Shown: positions 17,886 through 25,887 of the stretch, one piece after another
Layout: every line of letters starts with the position of its first letter
How positions within the stretch are numbered: the stretch's first letter is position 1
Assembly: GCF_002115755.1 (NCBI RefSeq)
Contig: NZ_JFKA01000012.1
Coordinates: 1 to 64,000, forward strand
Source: Thalassospira mesophila
Lineage (GTDB): Bacteria; Pseudomonadota; Alphaproteobacteria; Rhodospirillales; Thalassospiraceae
Length of the DNA: 64,000 nt
Reading direction: 5' to 3'
The notes under the pieces: generated by a model
Told to the model about the DNA's origin: nothing
The model's database searches: none
What the model saw: only the letters and a program-made list of their open reading frames with translations
Translations under genes and position numbers: made by a program

Positions 17886-18935
17886 TTACCAGATTTTTTT
17901 GCCATCGCTGCCTTTGACGTCGGCGGTCCAGGTTTTTTCAACCATGTCGACGACATTTTCCGGCATTGAGACGTAATCAAGTTTGTCGGCGATATCGCTA
18001 CCGTTCTTGAAAGACCAGTCAAAGAAGTCGAGAACGTCTTTGGCGGTTTTTGCATTGTCCTGGGATTTGTGAACCAGGATGAAAGAAGCAGCAGTGATCG
18101 GCCAGCTTTTGGCGCCCGGCTGGTTGCCGAGGATCAGGTAATAACCCGGTGCATGTGCCCAGTCAGCATTTGCAGCAGCAGCAGCAAACGAAGCGGCGGT
18201 CGGTGCAACAGTTTCACCGTCCTTGTTTTTCATCTGGGTGTAGGCAAGGTCGTTTTGCAGGGCGTAAGCATATTCAACATAACCGATCGAACCGTCGATC
18301 TGTTTGGTATAAGAAGCAACACCTTCGTTGCCCTTGCCACCAACACCGACCGGCCACTGAACCGATTTGTTAACGCCGATGCTGTCTTTCCATTCCGGGC
18401 TAACAGCGGCAAGATAGTTGGTGAAGTTAAAGGTGGTGCCTGAACCATCTGAACGTTCAACAACAGAAATGGCTTCTGACGGCAGTTTCAGACCCGGGTT
18501 CAGGTCAGCAATCTGCTTGTCGTCCCATTTGGTGATTTTGCCAAGATAGATGTCGGCAAGAACAGCGCCGGTCAGCGTAACGTCGCCGCCCTTGATGCCT
18601 TTGATGTTCACAACCGGAACAACACCACCCATGATCATCGGCCACTGAACCAGACCAGCTTCGTCGAGCTCTTCTTTGGTCAACGGGGCGTCAGATGCGC
18701 CAAAATCAACGGTGCTGGCTTTAATCTGCTTGATGCCGCCGCCCGAACCGATCGACTGGTAGTTCATCTTGACACCGGTTTTTGCTTCATAGGCTTCGGC
18801 CCATTTGGCATATACCGGGTAAGGGAAGGTGGCACCGGCACCCGAAATTTCGGTCGCCTGAGCCGAGGCAAATACACCGGCAGCCATCAAAAGAGCGGCA
18901 CCACCCAGGATGCTTTTCTTAAAAGTCGTCAGCAT
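17886..18935 (-). CDS. pstS: Phosphate-binding periplasmic protein PstS
   Basis: A 349-residue binding protein. Signal peptide MLTTFKKSILGGAALLMAAG ends near AQATEI, and the mature protein begins with the PstS hallmark ISGAGATFPYPVYAKW. Phosphate-contact motifs IGSGGGIKQI, FGASDAPL and RSDGSGTTFNF are present. GGGAGAACCTC precedes the ATG. First gene of the pst unit; a weak Pho-box-like sequence lies about 160 bases upstream. Confidence 0.96.
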   Translation of the reverse strand: MLTTFKKSILGGAALLMAAGVFASAQATEISGAGATFPYPVYAKWAEAYEAKTGVKMNYQSIGSGGGIKQIKASTVDFGASDAPLTKEELDEAGLVQWPMIMGGVVPVVNIKGIKGGDVTLTGAVLADIYLGKITKWDDKQIADLNPGLKLPSEAISVVERSDGSGTTFNFTNYLAAVSPEWKDSIGVNKSVQWPVGVGGKGNEGVASYTKQIDGSIGYVEYAYALQNDLAYTQMKNKDGETVAPTAASFAAAAANADWAHAPGYYLILGNQPGAKSWPITAASFILVHKSQDNAKTAKDVLDFFDWSFKNGSDIADKLDYVSMPENVVDMVEKTWTADVKGSDGKKIW

Positions 18936-19263
18936 GAGGTTCTCCCAATCACCGTATCGGCAAAATCAAAAAATCAGGAAGATTTGACTGTCGGCCATAT
19001 GCCGCCAACCAACCTTCTGGAATGAATTGTCGCTTCGGCGTGTCGTTTGCCGTTGCGATGGCGCAGAACCTACACCCGGATTTTTCGATTTTTTCCTACA
19101 GTTTTGTGAAATCGTTCACACTGTCACGGAACCGTCCGTGAAACATCATAACCTGTGGTTCAAATTTAATTTGATAATACAAACAAAGCCAAGGCTAACC
19201 TTTTGGCAAAATATTTGTAAAATCAGCCACTTGTTCAAAGGTGCTTCACGCCGGAATCAAAAC
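18936..19263 (-). promoter_or_regulatory. pstS promoter region with a weak Pho-box-like element
   Basis: No gene is visible in these ~330 bases. On the minus strand, 19112-19095 reads ATTTCACAAAACTGTAGG, two heptamers spaced by AAAA that resemble a degenerate PhoB box (CTGTCAT-N4-CTGTCAT; four of seven matches in each). This is the expected place for phosphate control, but the match is poor. Confidence 0.35.
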
Positions 19264-19308
19264 CAAAAGAAAGGCCCGCCACTGTGAAACAGATCACACT
19301 GACGGGCC
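19264..19308 (-). terminator. Intrinsic terminator after ubiV
   Basis: On the minus strand GGCCCG pairs with CGGGCC, with an inner TGTGA/TCACA stem, followed by TTTCTTTTGGTT. It closes the ubiTUV unit. Confidence 0.75.
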
Positions 19309-19381
19309 GGATGACATTTTTTGGGAACGAAACTTGCGTGGTTAAAACCCCGCCGCTGTCACAAATTGACGATAGCGGCGA

Positions 19382-20350
19382 TTATTCGGGCTGCAATTGC
19401 GATGGAATCCGGTACAGATCGGCACCGGGTACGGCATGTAAAAACCCGTTAGCCAGCGAAATTTCGCCCGCAACATCGCATATTTGGCGCCGGGCCAATT
19501 CGGGCGCAATTTCCCCGGCCAGCAATTGGCGATAAATTTCGGCAATTGCCACCATATCGCAGCGATGCGGCGATAACCGAAACAGCCCCACGCCCATTTC
19601 ATGCAACCCGGCAATTTCGTCGGACAGTTCCAGATACGTACCCGACAGCGTTTGCAACCCGTTCACCGCCAAAAACGGTGCCCCGTCCAGGGTATCCACA
19701 TCCATGCCGTCAGGGGCGTCGCCACAAACAAACCGGCAGCCATCCTTGTGCAGGCCATGCGCGCGCGCCGAATAACAGCGCGCCGAAATCGCCAGGGGGA
19801 CGCGGCCAAACACCTGCATTTCTATATCAGCCTGCCCCCGCACCTTGCACAGCCTGGCGATGGACGATTGTGGCAATTCCCACGGCATTGCCACGCGCAC
19901 AGCCCCGCGTTCCACCATATAACGCAGCGTCCCTTCGTTATAGATGTTCACATAAGGCCCCACCATATGCGGCTTGCCGCCCAACACGCCAATGGCGGAC
20001 AAATCGTTGGCCTCGATCAGCACATCGGGCATATCGGCCAGATCGCGGATCAGGGCCACTTCGCGGTCGCCCATCACCAGCGCCAGCGTTGACACCACCA
20101 CCTGCTTGCCCGCGCGTTGCAGGCGTTCAATAACATCGGGCCAGTCATTGTCAAAAAACGGCATTCGTTTGGCGCAAACCACTTCGCCCACATGCACCAC
20201 ATCGACATCGGCTTCGTCGGCGATGCGGGCGTAAAAATCGCGCAAAATTTCCGGGCTCCAGTGAAACAGAACCGGCCCCATCACCAGCCGGGGCGATGGG
20301 ATTGACGACAAGGATCCGACAGGTGGTGTGACGGTGATGGTATCGCTCAT
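19382..20350 (-). CDS. ubiV: Anaerobic ubiquinone biosynthesis protein UbiV
   Basis: A 322-residue peptidase-U32-family protein. Four cysteines sit at residues 59, 192, 205 and 209; the last three have exactly the spacing (13, 4) of the [4Fe-4S] ligands of E. coli UbiV. With UbiU and UbiT it allows oxygen-independent hydroxylation steps in ubiquinone synthesis; no protease activity is expected. Its ATG overlaps the ubiU stop by four bases. The N-terminal ~20 residues extend beyond the E. coli protein. Last gene of ubiT-ubiU-ubiV. Confidence 0.92.
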   Translation of the reverse strand: MSDTITVTPPVGSLSSIPSPRLVMGPVLFHWSPEILRDFYARIADEADVDVVHVGEVVCAKRMPFFDNDWPDVIERLQRAGKQVVVSTLALVMGDREVALIRDLADMPDVLIEANDLSAIGVLGGKPHMVGPYVNIYNEGTLRYMVERGAVRVAMPWELPQSSIARLCKVRGQADIEMQVFGRVPLAISARCYSARAHGLHKDGCRFVCGDAPDGMDVDTLDGAPFLAVNGLQTLSGTYLELSDEIAGLHEMGVGLFRLSPHRCDMVAIAEIYRQLLAGEIAPELARRQICDVAGEISLANGFLHAVPGADLYRIPSQLQPE

Positions 20351-21327
20351 TGCCAGTTCCTTCGATATGCACCGGTTGTGTCACTTTGGCCTTCGGTCAT
20401 GTTCGACAATTTGCTGTCGGTCATGCCGTGCCCGGCGGCAATACGGTCCAGCGCGCGGCGAAAACTGCCAACCACCTGGGTAATATAGGCCTTGCCGCGC
20501 TGGCGACCTTCAATTTTCAAGGCCGTCACACCGGCAGCCGCCAGTTCGGGCAACATGCTGGTTACATCCAGGCTGGTGGGTTCTTCAAACAAATACCCCG
20601 CCTTGCCCATGGCGCGAAACCGCCCCTTGCACAGGGTTGGATACCCCACCTTTTCCGACGCCCCGTAAACATTGATGGTAAAATCACCCAGGCGCGACAC
20701 TGTGGCATCGTCGCGTTCTTCGTAATGCACATGATGGGCGGGCGAACACACCCCGTTCATATTGGGGCTTTCACCCGTCGCATAAGACGACAGCGAACAC
20801 CGCCCTTCGGCCATCACACACATGCCGCCAAAGGCAAAAACCTCGGTCTCAACCCCGATCTGACGGTTCAGGCTGGCAATTTCGTCGAGCGATAACACAC
20901 GCGGCAACACCACGCGCCGCACCCCGAATTCGCGGTGATAAAACCGGATCGCTTCAACGTTTGATGCCGATGCCTGTACTGATAAATGCAACCGTGCATT
21001 GGGGTGACGGTCGCGCGCATAGCGCAGCAAACCGATATCGGCCAGAATAACGGCGTCGACCCCGATCATGACGGCATCGTCAATGGCCCGGTGCCACAGC
21101 GCCTCGTTCCCGGCCTCGGGGTAGGTATTGCAGGCCAGATACACATGCGTGCCGCGTGAATGGGCAAAGGCGGTTTCGGCTTCCAGTTCAGCGCGGGAAA
21201 AATTCAACCCGGGAAAATTCCGGGCATTTGTTTCATCGCGAAACCCGCAATAAACCACGTCGGCCCCGGCTTCGACCGCAGCACGCAAACTGGCCGGTGT
21301 CCCGGCCGGACATACAAGTTCCATCAT
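20347..21327 (-). CDS. ubiU: Anaerobic ubiquinone biosynthesis protein UbiU
   Basis: A 326-residue U32-family protein starting MMELVCPAGTPASLRAAVEA. Cysteines at 170, 177, 194 and 233 match the E. coli UbiU [4Fe-4S] ligands (169, 176, 193, 232) with identical spacing. UbiU forms a complex with UbiV and takes part in the O2-independent hydroxylations of the ubiquinone ring. It overlaps both neighbours by four bases, so the three genes are translationally coupled. Confidence 0.94.
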   Translation of the reverse strand: MMELVCPAGTPASLRAAVEAGADVVYCGFRDETNARNFPGLNFSRAELEAETAFAHSRGTHVYLACNTYPEAGNEALWHRAIDDAVMIGVDAVILADIGLLRYARDRHPNARLHLSVQASASNVEAIRFYHREFGVRRVVLPRVLSLDEIASLNRQIGVETEVFAFGGMCVMAEGRCSLSSYATGESPNMNGVCSPAHHVHYEERDDATVSRLGDFTINVYGASEKVGYPTLCKGRFRAMGKAGYLFEEPTSLDVTSMLPELAAAGVTALKIEGRQRGKAYITQVVGSFRRALDRIAAGHGMTDSKLSNMTEGQSDTTGAYRRNWQ

Positions 21328-22145
21328 ATTGTTTCGTCCTGTTTCGGGGTGCTGGCATCAACCGCGGGGGCGGCAAAATCATCGATGGTTGAATTGGCAT
21401 ACCCGCCAATAGCACCGCCATTTATAATGGCATCCGCCTTTGCCAGCGTTGCTGACGGCCCCTTTGCCCGGCTGGGCTGACGGCGGCGAATTTGCCCCTC
21501 GGCGCTTGCAAGGCGTTGGGCCAGATCATCAATCTGGCGCACTAGCCCGGCCTGGCGTTTATCGGTTGGCCCGGCAAAGGCATGGGCAAAACGTGTCATG
21601 TCGCGATCCAGCCGGTGATATCCGCGTTCGGCAAGGGCAAGGGCGCGCCGCGCGATCGGCCCCATCATGCCGAAACTTTCGCCAATGGCGGCACGGACAT
21701 CAATGGTTTCGCCGTCCAGCGCATTGCGCAGGGCAACCACCACGTCGGTGCGGCCTTTAATTTTTAATGTGCGGGAAAAAAACAGGGCATCGCCATCTGA
21801 TGTACCTTCCAACAATTGCAACAAAGCCGGAAGCGGGCCCAGAATGGTGGCCTGCGCCGATACGCGGTCGCGATCTGTTGCGCGGCGCAAAACCGATTTC
21901 ACCGGATCAAGCTGCAAAAACAGATCAATGCCAAGATCGAGCGGTGAAATAATAATGCCCACGGCACCGTTTTGCGGGTCATACGCGGGGCTATTTGGCG
22001 CGAAACGGTCAAACACGGCACGATGCCGGGCCTGCATGGTGGCAATGGCATGGGCCAAAACCCGGTCAATCAACCAGCCTGGCAAACTTGCCGTAAGGGG
22101 GCCCAACAACAAAAAAGGCGTAAAAGCCGGACGCGCAACGGGCAA
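21324..22145 (-). CDS. ubiT: SCP2-domain ubiquinone accessory factor UbiT
   Basis: A 273-residue protein with an SCP2 lipid-binding domain at residues ~45-160 (FAPNSPAYDPQNGAVGIIISP, DALFFSRTLKIKGRTDVVVAL). UbiT binds the hydrophobic quinone intermediate under anaerobiosis. The start is TTG: CCGGAGAAAATCCG lies directly before it with good spacing and no ATG is available nearby. The last ~70 residues (RRRQPSRAKGPSAT onward) are low complexity and longer than usual. First gene of ubiTUV; an FNR-type dyad stands 61 bases upstream. Confidence 0.87.
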   Translation of the reverse strand: MPVARPAFTPFLLLGPLTASLPGWLIDRVLAHAIATMQARHRAVFDRFAPNSPAYDPQNGAVGIIISPLDLGIDLFLQLDPVKSVLRRATDRDRVSAQATILGPLPALLQLLEGTSDGDALFFSRTLKIKGRTDVVVALRNALDGETIDVRAAIGESFGMMGPIARRALALAERGYHRLDRDMTRFAHAFAGPTDKRQAGLVRQIDDLAQRLASAEGQIRRRQPSRAKGPSATLAKADAIINGGAIGGYANSTIDDFAAPAVDASTPKQDETI

Positions 22146-22178
22146 CGGATTTTCTCCGGTTACTGTAAAATCCGGGCC

Positions 22179-22219
22179 ATCCTAAAACCGGGCGCTTCCC
22201 TTGCGTTGACTTCTGTCAA
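22179..22219 (-). promoter_or_regulatory. FNR/CRP-family dyad and -10 element of the ubiTUV promoter
   Basis: TTGAC-TTCT-GTCAA at 22206-22219 is a perfect 14-base dyad of the FNR/FnrL/FixK type. On the minus strand TAGGAT at 22184-22179 could be the -10 box. A start site near 22171 would place the dyad centre at -41.5, the class II activator position, leaving a ~26-base leader before the TTG. The spacing is counted from the sequence; the regulator is inferred. Confidence 0.75.
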
Positions 22220-22279
22220 ATAATTGAAAAATATGATTTTTTGTTATTTTAATTCCAACGCCATCTCACGGAAATACTG

Positions 22280-23149
22280 CTAAAGCTGAAATTCCTGCGC
22301 AATTTCATGTACCGCATCAATCAAGGCATTCATCACCAGTCGGACCCGCGGCGACCGGCGCATGTCGGGATGAACCACAATCCAGATCGGTTCACGGCTT
22401 TCGCCTTTTTCATCTTCGCGGATCAGCGTCAGTCGCTTGTCCATATCACCCAGATAACGCGGCAACACGGCAACCCCCAGCCCGGCGGCGACAAATTCCT
22501 GTACCGATGCGGTATCATTGGCGCGCAGGCGACATAAAATATCGCGGCCCAGCAACCGGCGCACCCAATCGGCCTTGGCCAGGCCATAGGATGTATCGTC
22601 GTATCCGCAAAGCTCCCAGTTTTCCTCGGCGATATTGGCAACATAATCATGCGCGCCATACAGGCCCACGCCCAGTTCGGCCAGTTTTTGTGCAATCAGG
22701 CCCGGTTCCGTCGGTGTCACCATGCGTACCGCAATATCGGCCTCGCGCCGGGCCAGATTGGCAACATGGGACGACCCGATCAGCTCGAATTCCAGCCCTT
22801 TATATTCGGCCAGCAACGCCGCCAGGCGCGGGGCAAACAAAATGCGCCCCGCCACCGGGGGTACCGAAATACGAACCACACCCCGGGCAATTTCGCTGCT
22901 GTTTGCCATGCGTTCAAACGCCAGGGCATCAACCTCCACCCGTTCGGCCAGCGGCACCAGTTGCTGCCCATCGGGGGTTAATCGCCAGCCACCGGGCATT
23001 CGGTCAAACAGTTTGGTGCCAACCGATTGTTCCAGTGCCTCGACCCGGCGGGCAACGGTTGTATGTTCCTTGCGCAAGCGGCGCGCCGCGCCCGACAAGG
23101 TGCCTTCCTGTGCCAAAACCAGAAAAAACCTTAAATCGTCCCAATTCAC
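22280..23149 (-). CDS. LysR family transcriptional regulator
   Basis: A 289-residue LysR protein: winged helix at residues ~3-62 (FFLVLAQEGTLSGAARRLRKEHTTVARRVEALE) and a substrate-binding domain with RISVPPVAG near residue 93. The start is GTG at 23149 with GGAGGACGGCACC just before it; the open frame runs further but the extension is not LysR-like. It is divergent from a small DUF1127-like gene, with a TTTTGCA-N9-TGCAAAA dyad between them. The inducer is unknown. Confidence 0.88.
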   Translation of the reverse strand: MNWDDLRFFLVLAQEGTLSGAARRLRKEHTTVARRVEALEQSVGTKLFDRMPGGWRLTPDGQQLVPLAERVEVDALAFERMANSSEIARGVVRISVPPVAGRILFAPRLAALLAEYKGLEFELIGSSHVANLARREADIAVRMVTPTEPGLIAQKLAELGVGLYGAHDYVANIAEENWELCGYDDTSYGLAKADWVRRLLGRDILCRLRANDTASVQEFVAAGLGVAVLPRYLGDMDKRLTLIREDEKGESREPIWIVVHPDMRRSPRVRLVMNALIDAVHEIAQEFQL

Positions 23150-23180
23150 GGTGCCGTCCTCCTGCTGTTTTCCTGTGCTA

Positions 23181-23235
23181 TTTTGCACACGATATATGCA
23201 AAACCTACAAATTTCCGGGTTATTTTGCATATGGC
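23181..23235. promoter_or_regulatory. Divergent LysR/DUF1127 operator region
   Basis: TTTTGCA (23181-23187) and TGCAAAA (23197-23203) form an inverted repeat with a nine-base centre. A further TTTTGCA lies at 23223-23229 inside CGGGTTATTTTGCATATG. The CGGGTTATTTTGCATATG block recurs before the second DUF1127-like gene. Binding by the adjacent LysR protein is an inference. Confidence 0.55.
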
Positions 23236-23293
23236 AGTATGCGCACGATTCGAATGGTTGTTCCACCCACCGCTTTGGCGCAAGAGGCCCCCT

Positions 23294-23566
23294 ATGGCAC
23301 ATTTTAACAGCCCTGCATTTGACCCCGGCTTTGGCACCCCCGCACCGCTGCGCATTTCCGCACGCTTGCGTGAATTTGGCACATGGCTGCAAATTCATTC
23401 CCAAACCCTGCTGCGCTGGTATCAGGGGCAGATATTAATGGCCGATCTGAATGAACGGCTGTTGCGCGATGGCGGGCTGGAACGTGACCATAGTGGCACA
23501 AGCCGCACTATCGCACGCCGCCTGCCCGAAACCGGGCATTTTCTGGCGCGTCATCCGCGCGGGTGA
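23294..23566 (+). CDS. Small DUF1127-like protein (copy A)
   Basis: A 90-residue soluble protein. The C-terminal half, RWYQGQILMADLNERLLRDGGLERD, matches the DUF1127/YjiS pattern (a basic-aromatic helix then L-x-D-x-L-L-R-D-x-G-L). DUF1127 proteins in alphaproteobacteria are small, often stress-induced, and some affect RNA metabolism. AAGAGG precedes the ATG. It is divergent from the LysR gene and followed by its own terminator. Function is unknown; family assignment rests on the short motif. Confidence 0.65.
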   Translation: MAHFNSPAFDPGFGTPAPLRISARLREFGTWLQIHSQTLLRWYQGQILMADLNERLLRDGGLERDHSGTSRTIARRLPETGHFLARHPRG

Positions 23567-23630
23567 TAAGGGGCAGCCCCGAAGGCAGCCCCGTGGCACC
23601 GCCCCCGCGTCTGACAGATAAAATTGCACA

Positions 23631-23666
23631 GCCCGTATTACCGGCAAAGCCGGTATGCGGGCTTTG
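23631..23666 (+). terminator. Intrinsic terminator after the first DUF1127-like gene
   Basis: GCCCGTATTACCGGC pairs with GCCGGTATGCGGGC around AAA, followed by TTTG. The rest of the 308-base gap to the next gene is promoter DNA described separately. Confidence 0.75.
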
Positions 23667-23767
23667 TTATATGCAATTGCGGGCGGGTTTCACCTGGCAA
23701 AAAATGGGATGGCACGCCACAAAAAGCGTAAATGCGGCCTGAGTGTTGCCAGGCATGTTTGCCAATT

Positions 23768-23838
23768 TTACCTGTGCAAAAATAAACATAAAATTTGCAA
23801 AAACAGGTAATTTTCGGGTTATTTTGCATATGACACAG
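23768..23838 (+). promoter_or_regulatory. Dyad-rich promoter of the second DUF1127-like gene
   Basis: TTACCTGT (23768-23775) and ACAGGTAA (23803-23810) form an 8-base inverted repeat enclosing TGCAAAA and TTTGCAAA. Immediately after it comes TTTTCGGGTTATTTTGCATA, almost identical to the block before copy A (23212-23231). Confidence 0.55.
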
Positions 23839-23874
23839 TGGGGATGTCGCAAAAACCAATGACTGGAGGAAGTC

Positions 23875-24165
23875 ATGTCCACATTGCCAACCACCCACCT
23901 TGACCGCATTGTCATGAACACAACGCCCGTTCCCCACGGCGTTACATTTCAAAAACTGCGTCAGCTTTTTGTCGAACGGCTGGTGCGCGCCCGGCTGGCC
24001 CGCAGCCAGCACCAACTGATCGACCAGCTAAGCGATACCCAGCTGCGCGATGTTGGCCTTGAACGTGTTTTTGATGGTCGGGAATGGAAACTTTATATGA
24101 TCCACCCCGAAAACACCCCGTCGCGCCAAAACACGTTGGCCCAAACAGCCAAGGACCGCCGTTAA
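23875..24165 (+). CDS. Small DUF1127-like protein (copy B)
   Basis: A 96-residue protein with a central basic helix and the motif HQLIDQLSDTQLRDVGLERV, again DUF1127-like (L-x-D-x-x-L-R-D-x-G-L). GGAGGAAGTC directly precedes the ATG, a very strong ribosome site. It shares a promoter block with copy A and ends at a strong terminator. Sequence identity to copy A outside the motif is low, so these may be an old duplication or two members recruited by one regulator. Confidence 0.68.
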   Translation: MSTLPTTHLDRIVMNTTPVPHGVTFQKLRQLFVERLVRARLARSQHQLIDQLSDTQLRDVGLERVFDGREWKLYMIHPENTPSRQNTLAQTAKDRR

Positions 24166-24188
24166 TGGCAAAATTGCACAATCGAGAC

Positions 24189-24226
24189 AAAAACGGCCCC
24201 GAACATTTTGTTCCGGGGCCGTTTTT
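24189..24226. terminator. Bidirectional terminator between DUF1127 gene and eda
   Basis: ACGGCCCCGAA pairs with TTCCGGGGCCGT with one bulged base; an A-tract lies on the left and a T-tract on the right, so it works for both converging units. Confidence 0.9.
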
Positions 24227-24282
24227 GCAAGTCAAACTACCGGTGCATGGATCAGCACGCAGCTCGGTCATTCCGTCTGGTG

Positions 24283-24927
24283 TTATCCCCGGCGCAGGGC
24301 TGCAACCTTGTCGGTGGCTTCCTGTGCAAGCTTGGTGATTTTCGCCCAGTCACCAGCCTTGACCGCGTCTTTCGGGGCAACCCACGACCCGCCAACAGTG
24401 ATGATGTTGGGCAGCGCAATGTAATCGGCCAGATTAGCCAGCGATACACCACCCGTCGGGCAGAATGTTACCTGCGGCAACGGCCCGCCCAGCGCCTTTA
24501 GCATCGAAACGCCACCCTGCTGTTCGGCGGGGAAAAATTTCAACACGTCATAGCCATGATCTAACAGGTTCATAATTTCAGACGCTGTTCCGGCACCAGG
24601 CAAAAGCGGCACGCCTGTTTCCTTGGCAGCAGCCAGCAAACCGGCACTGTGGCCCGGCGAAACGGCAAAGGCGCACTTAATTTCGGCCATGCGTTCCATC
24701 TGCCTGGCATTAATCACGGTGCCCGCCCCGGTAATAGCATCGGGAACCTCGGCAATAATGCGCTGAATGCTTTCTTCGGCTGCGGCAGAGCGCAGGGTAA
24801 TTTCAAGCACCCGCAAACCACCGGCCACCAGCGCCTTTGCCAACGGCACGGCATCGTTAACATCTTCAATCACCAGCACCGGCACAACCGGGGCCTGTGA
24901 CAAAATTTCGCGTGAAGACAAAGCCAT
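24283..24927 (-). CDS. eda: KDPG/KHG aldolase (Entner-Doudoroff)
   Basis: A 214-residue class I aldolase that cleaves 2-keto-3-deoxy-6-phosphogluconate to pyruvate and glyceraldehyde 3-phosphate. The Schiff-base lysine is K130 in VLKFFPAE and the catalytic glutamate is E42 in LEITLR, both three residues lower than in the E. coli enzyme. CAGGAGGAATAAA precedes the ATG. Last gene of zwf-pgl-edd-glk-eda. Confidence 0.95.
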   Translation of the reverse strand: MALSSREILSQAPVVPVLVIEDVNDAVPLAKALVAGGLRVLEITLRSAAAEESIQRIIAEVPDAITGAGTVINARQMERMAEIKCAFAVSPGHSAGLLAAAKETGVPLLPGAGTASEIMNLLDHGYDVLKFFPAEQQGGVSMLKALGGPLPQVTFCPTGGVSLANLADYIALPNIITVGGSWVAPKDAVKAGDWAKITKLAQEATDKVAALRRG

Positions 24928-24948
24928 TTTATTCCTCCTGTTTGCGGG

Positions 24949-25887
24949 TTATGCCGTTAAAATTTTGGCACAGCCCAGCAAGGCCGGATATTGCGCCGTC
25001 ATCAGGCGTACCGGCACATCATTCATCAAATCACGAAAACGCCCTTTGGCGATCATGCGTTCTTTCAGGCCACTTTGTTTCATAAAATCGGCAATGCGCG
25101 GGCCAATGCCGCCGCCAATAAACACACCATCAAACGCGCCCAGTGTCAGCACCAGGTCACCGGCAACGCCGCCCATAAACAGGCAAAAACGGTCCAGCAC
25201 TTTCAGGCAAAGCGGATCTTTGGCAACCATCGCCCCTTCAACAACTTCCGCTGCTGTTTTGGGCAACACATCGACACCGTCAATCGCGGCCAGGGCGCGA
25301 TACAGGTTTTCAATACCCATACCCGATAATATCCGCTCGGCCGAAACACGGCCCAGTTCAGCACTTAGAAATTTGACAATTTCATAGTCCAGATCATCCA
25401 CCGCGGGCAAAGAAACATGCCCGCCTTCGCCCTGCACCGGTATCCAGTGACCATCATGGGGCAAAAGCCCCGAAACACCCAACCCGGTACCAGCACCAAT
25501 AATCGCCAGCGGCTGCCCGGGGCGACCGGGCCCGTCAAACAGCGTGATCAGATCATCATCGCCCAGATAGGGTACCGACATGGCGAGACCGGTAAAGTCG
25601 TTAACGACCACCAGCCGTTCCAGACCAAATTCCGCTGTGAGGGCAGTTTTGGAAAACACCCACGGATTATTGGTGAATTTAATTTGGTCCGCCATCGCCG
25701 GGCAGGCCACCGCAACGGCAAATTCACGCGGTGAATTACCGCCGGTACGGTTAACAAAATCACGAATGGCGCTGCCAATATCAGGATAATCGCGCACGGC
25801 CAAGGTTAATGGCGCGTGCGGAATACCCTTGTCATCAAGCCAGGCAAAACGGGCGTTTGTGCCGCCAATGTCCCCGACCAGCTGCAT
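24949..25887 (-). CDS. glk: Glucokinase
   Basis: A 312-residue bacterial-type (Glk) glucokinase. The phosphate-1 loop GDIGGTNARF lies at residues 5-14, the sugar-binding segment FTNNPWVFS follows, and the ATP-binding motif is IIGAGTGLGVSGL. It phosphorylates glucose released by the neighbouring alpha-glucosidase. Its ATG overlaps the edd stop by one base (TAATG), so it is coupled to edd; eda follows after 21 bases. Confidence 0.93.
   Translation of the reverse strand: MQLVGDIGGTNARFAWLDDKGIPHAPLTLAVRDYPDIGSAIRDFVNRTGGNSPREFAVAVACPAMADQIKFTNNPWVFSKTALTAEFGLERLVVVNDFTGLAMSVPYLGDDDLITLFDGPGRPGQPLAIIGAGTGLGVSGLLPHDGHWIPVQGEGGHVSLPAVDDLDYEIVKFLSAELGRVSAERILSGMGIENLYRALAAIDGVDVLPKTAAEVVEGAMVAKDPLCLKVLDRFCLFMGGVAGDLVLTLGAFDGVFIGGGIGPRIADFMKQSGLKERMIAKGRFRDLMNDVPVRLMTAQYPALLGCAKILTA

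Noticed and set aside
19027..19287. 86-codon frame upstream of pstS
   Set aside because: Atypical composition, no ribosome site, and it runs into the ubiV terminator.
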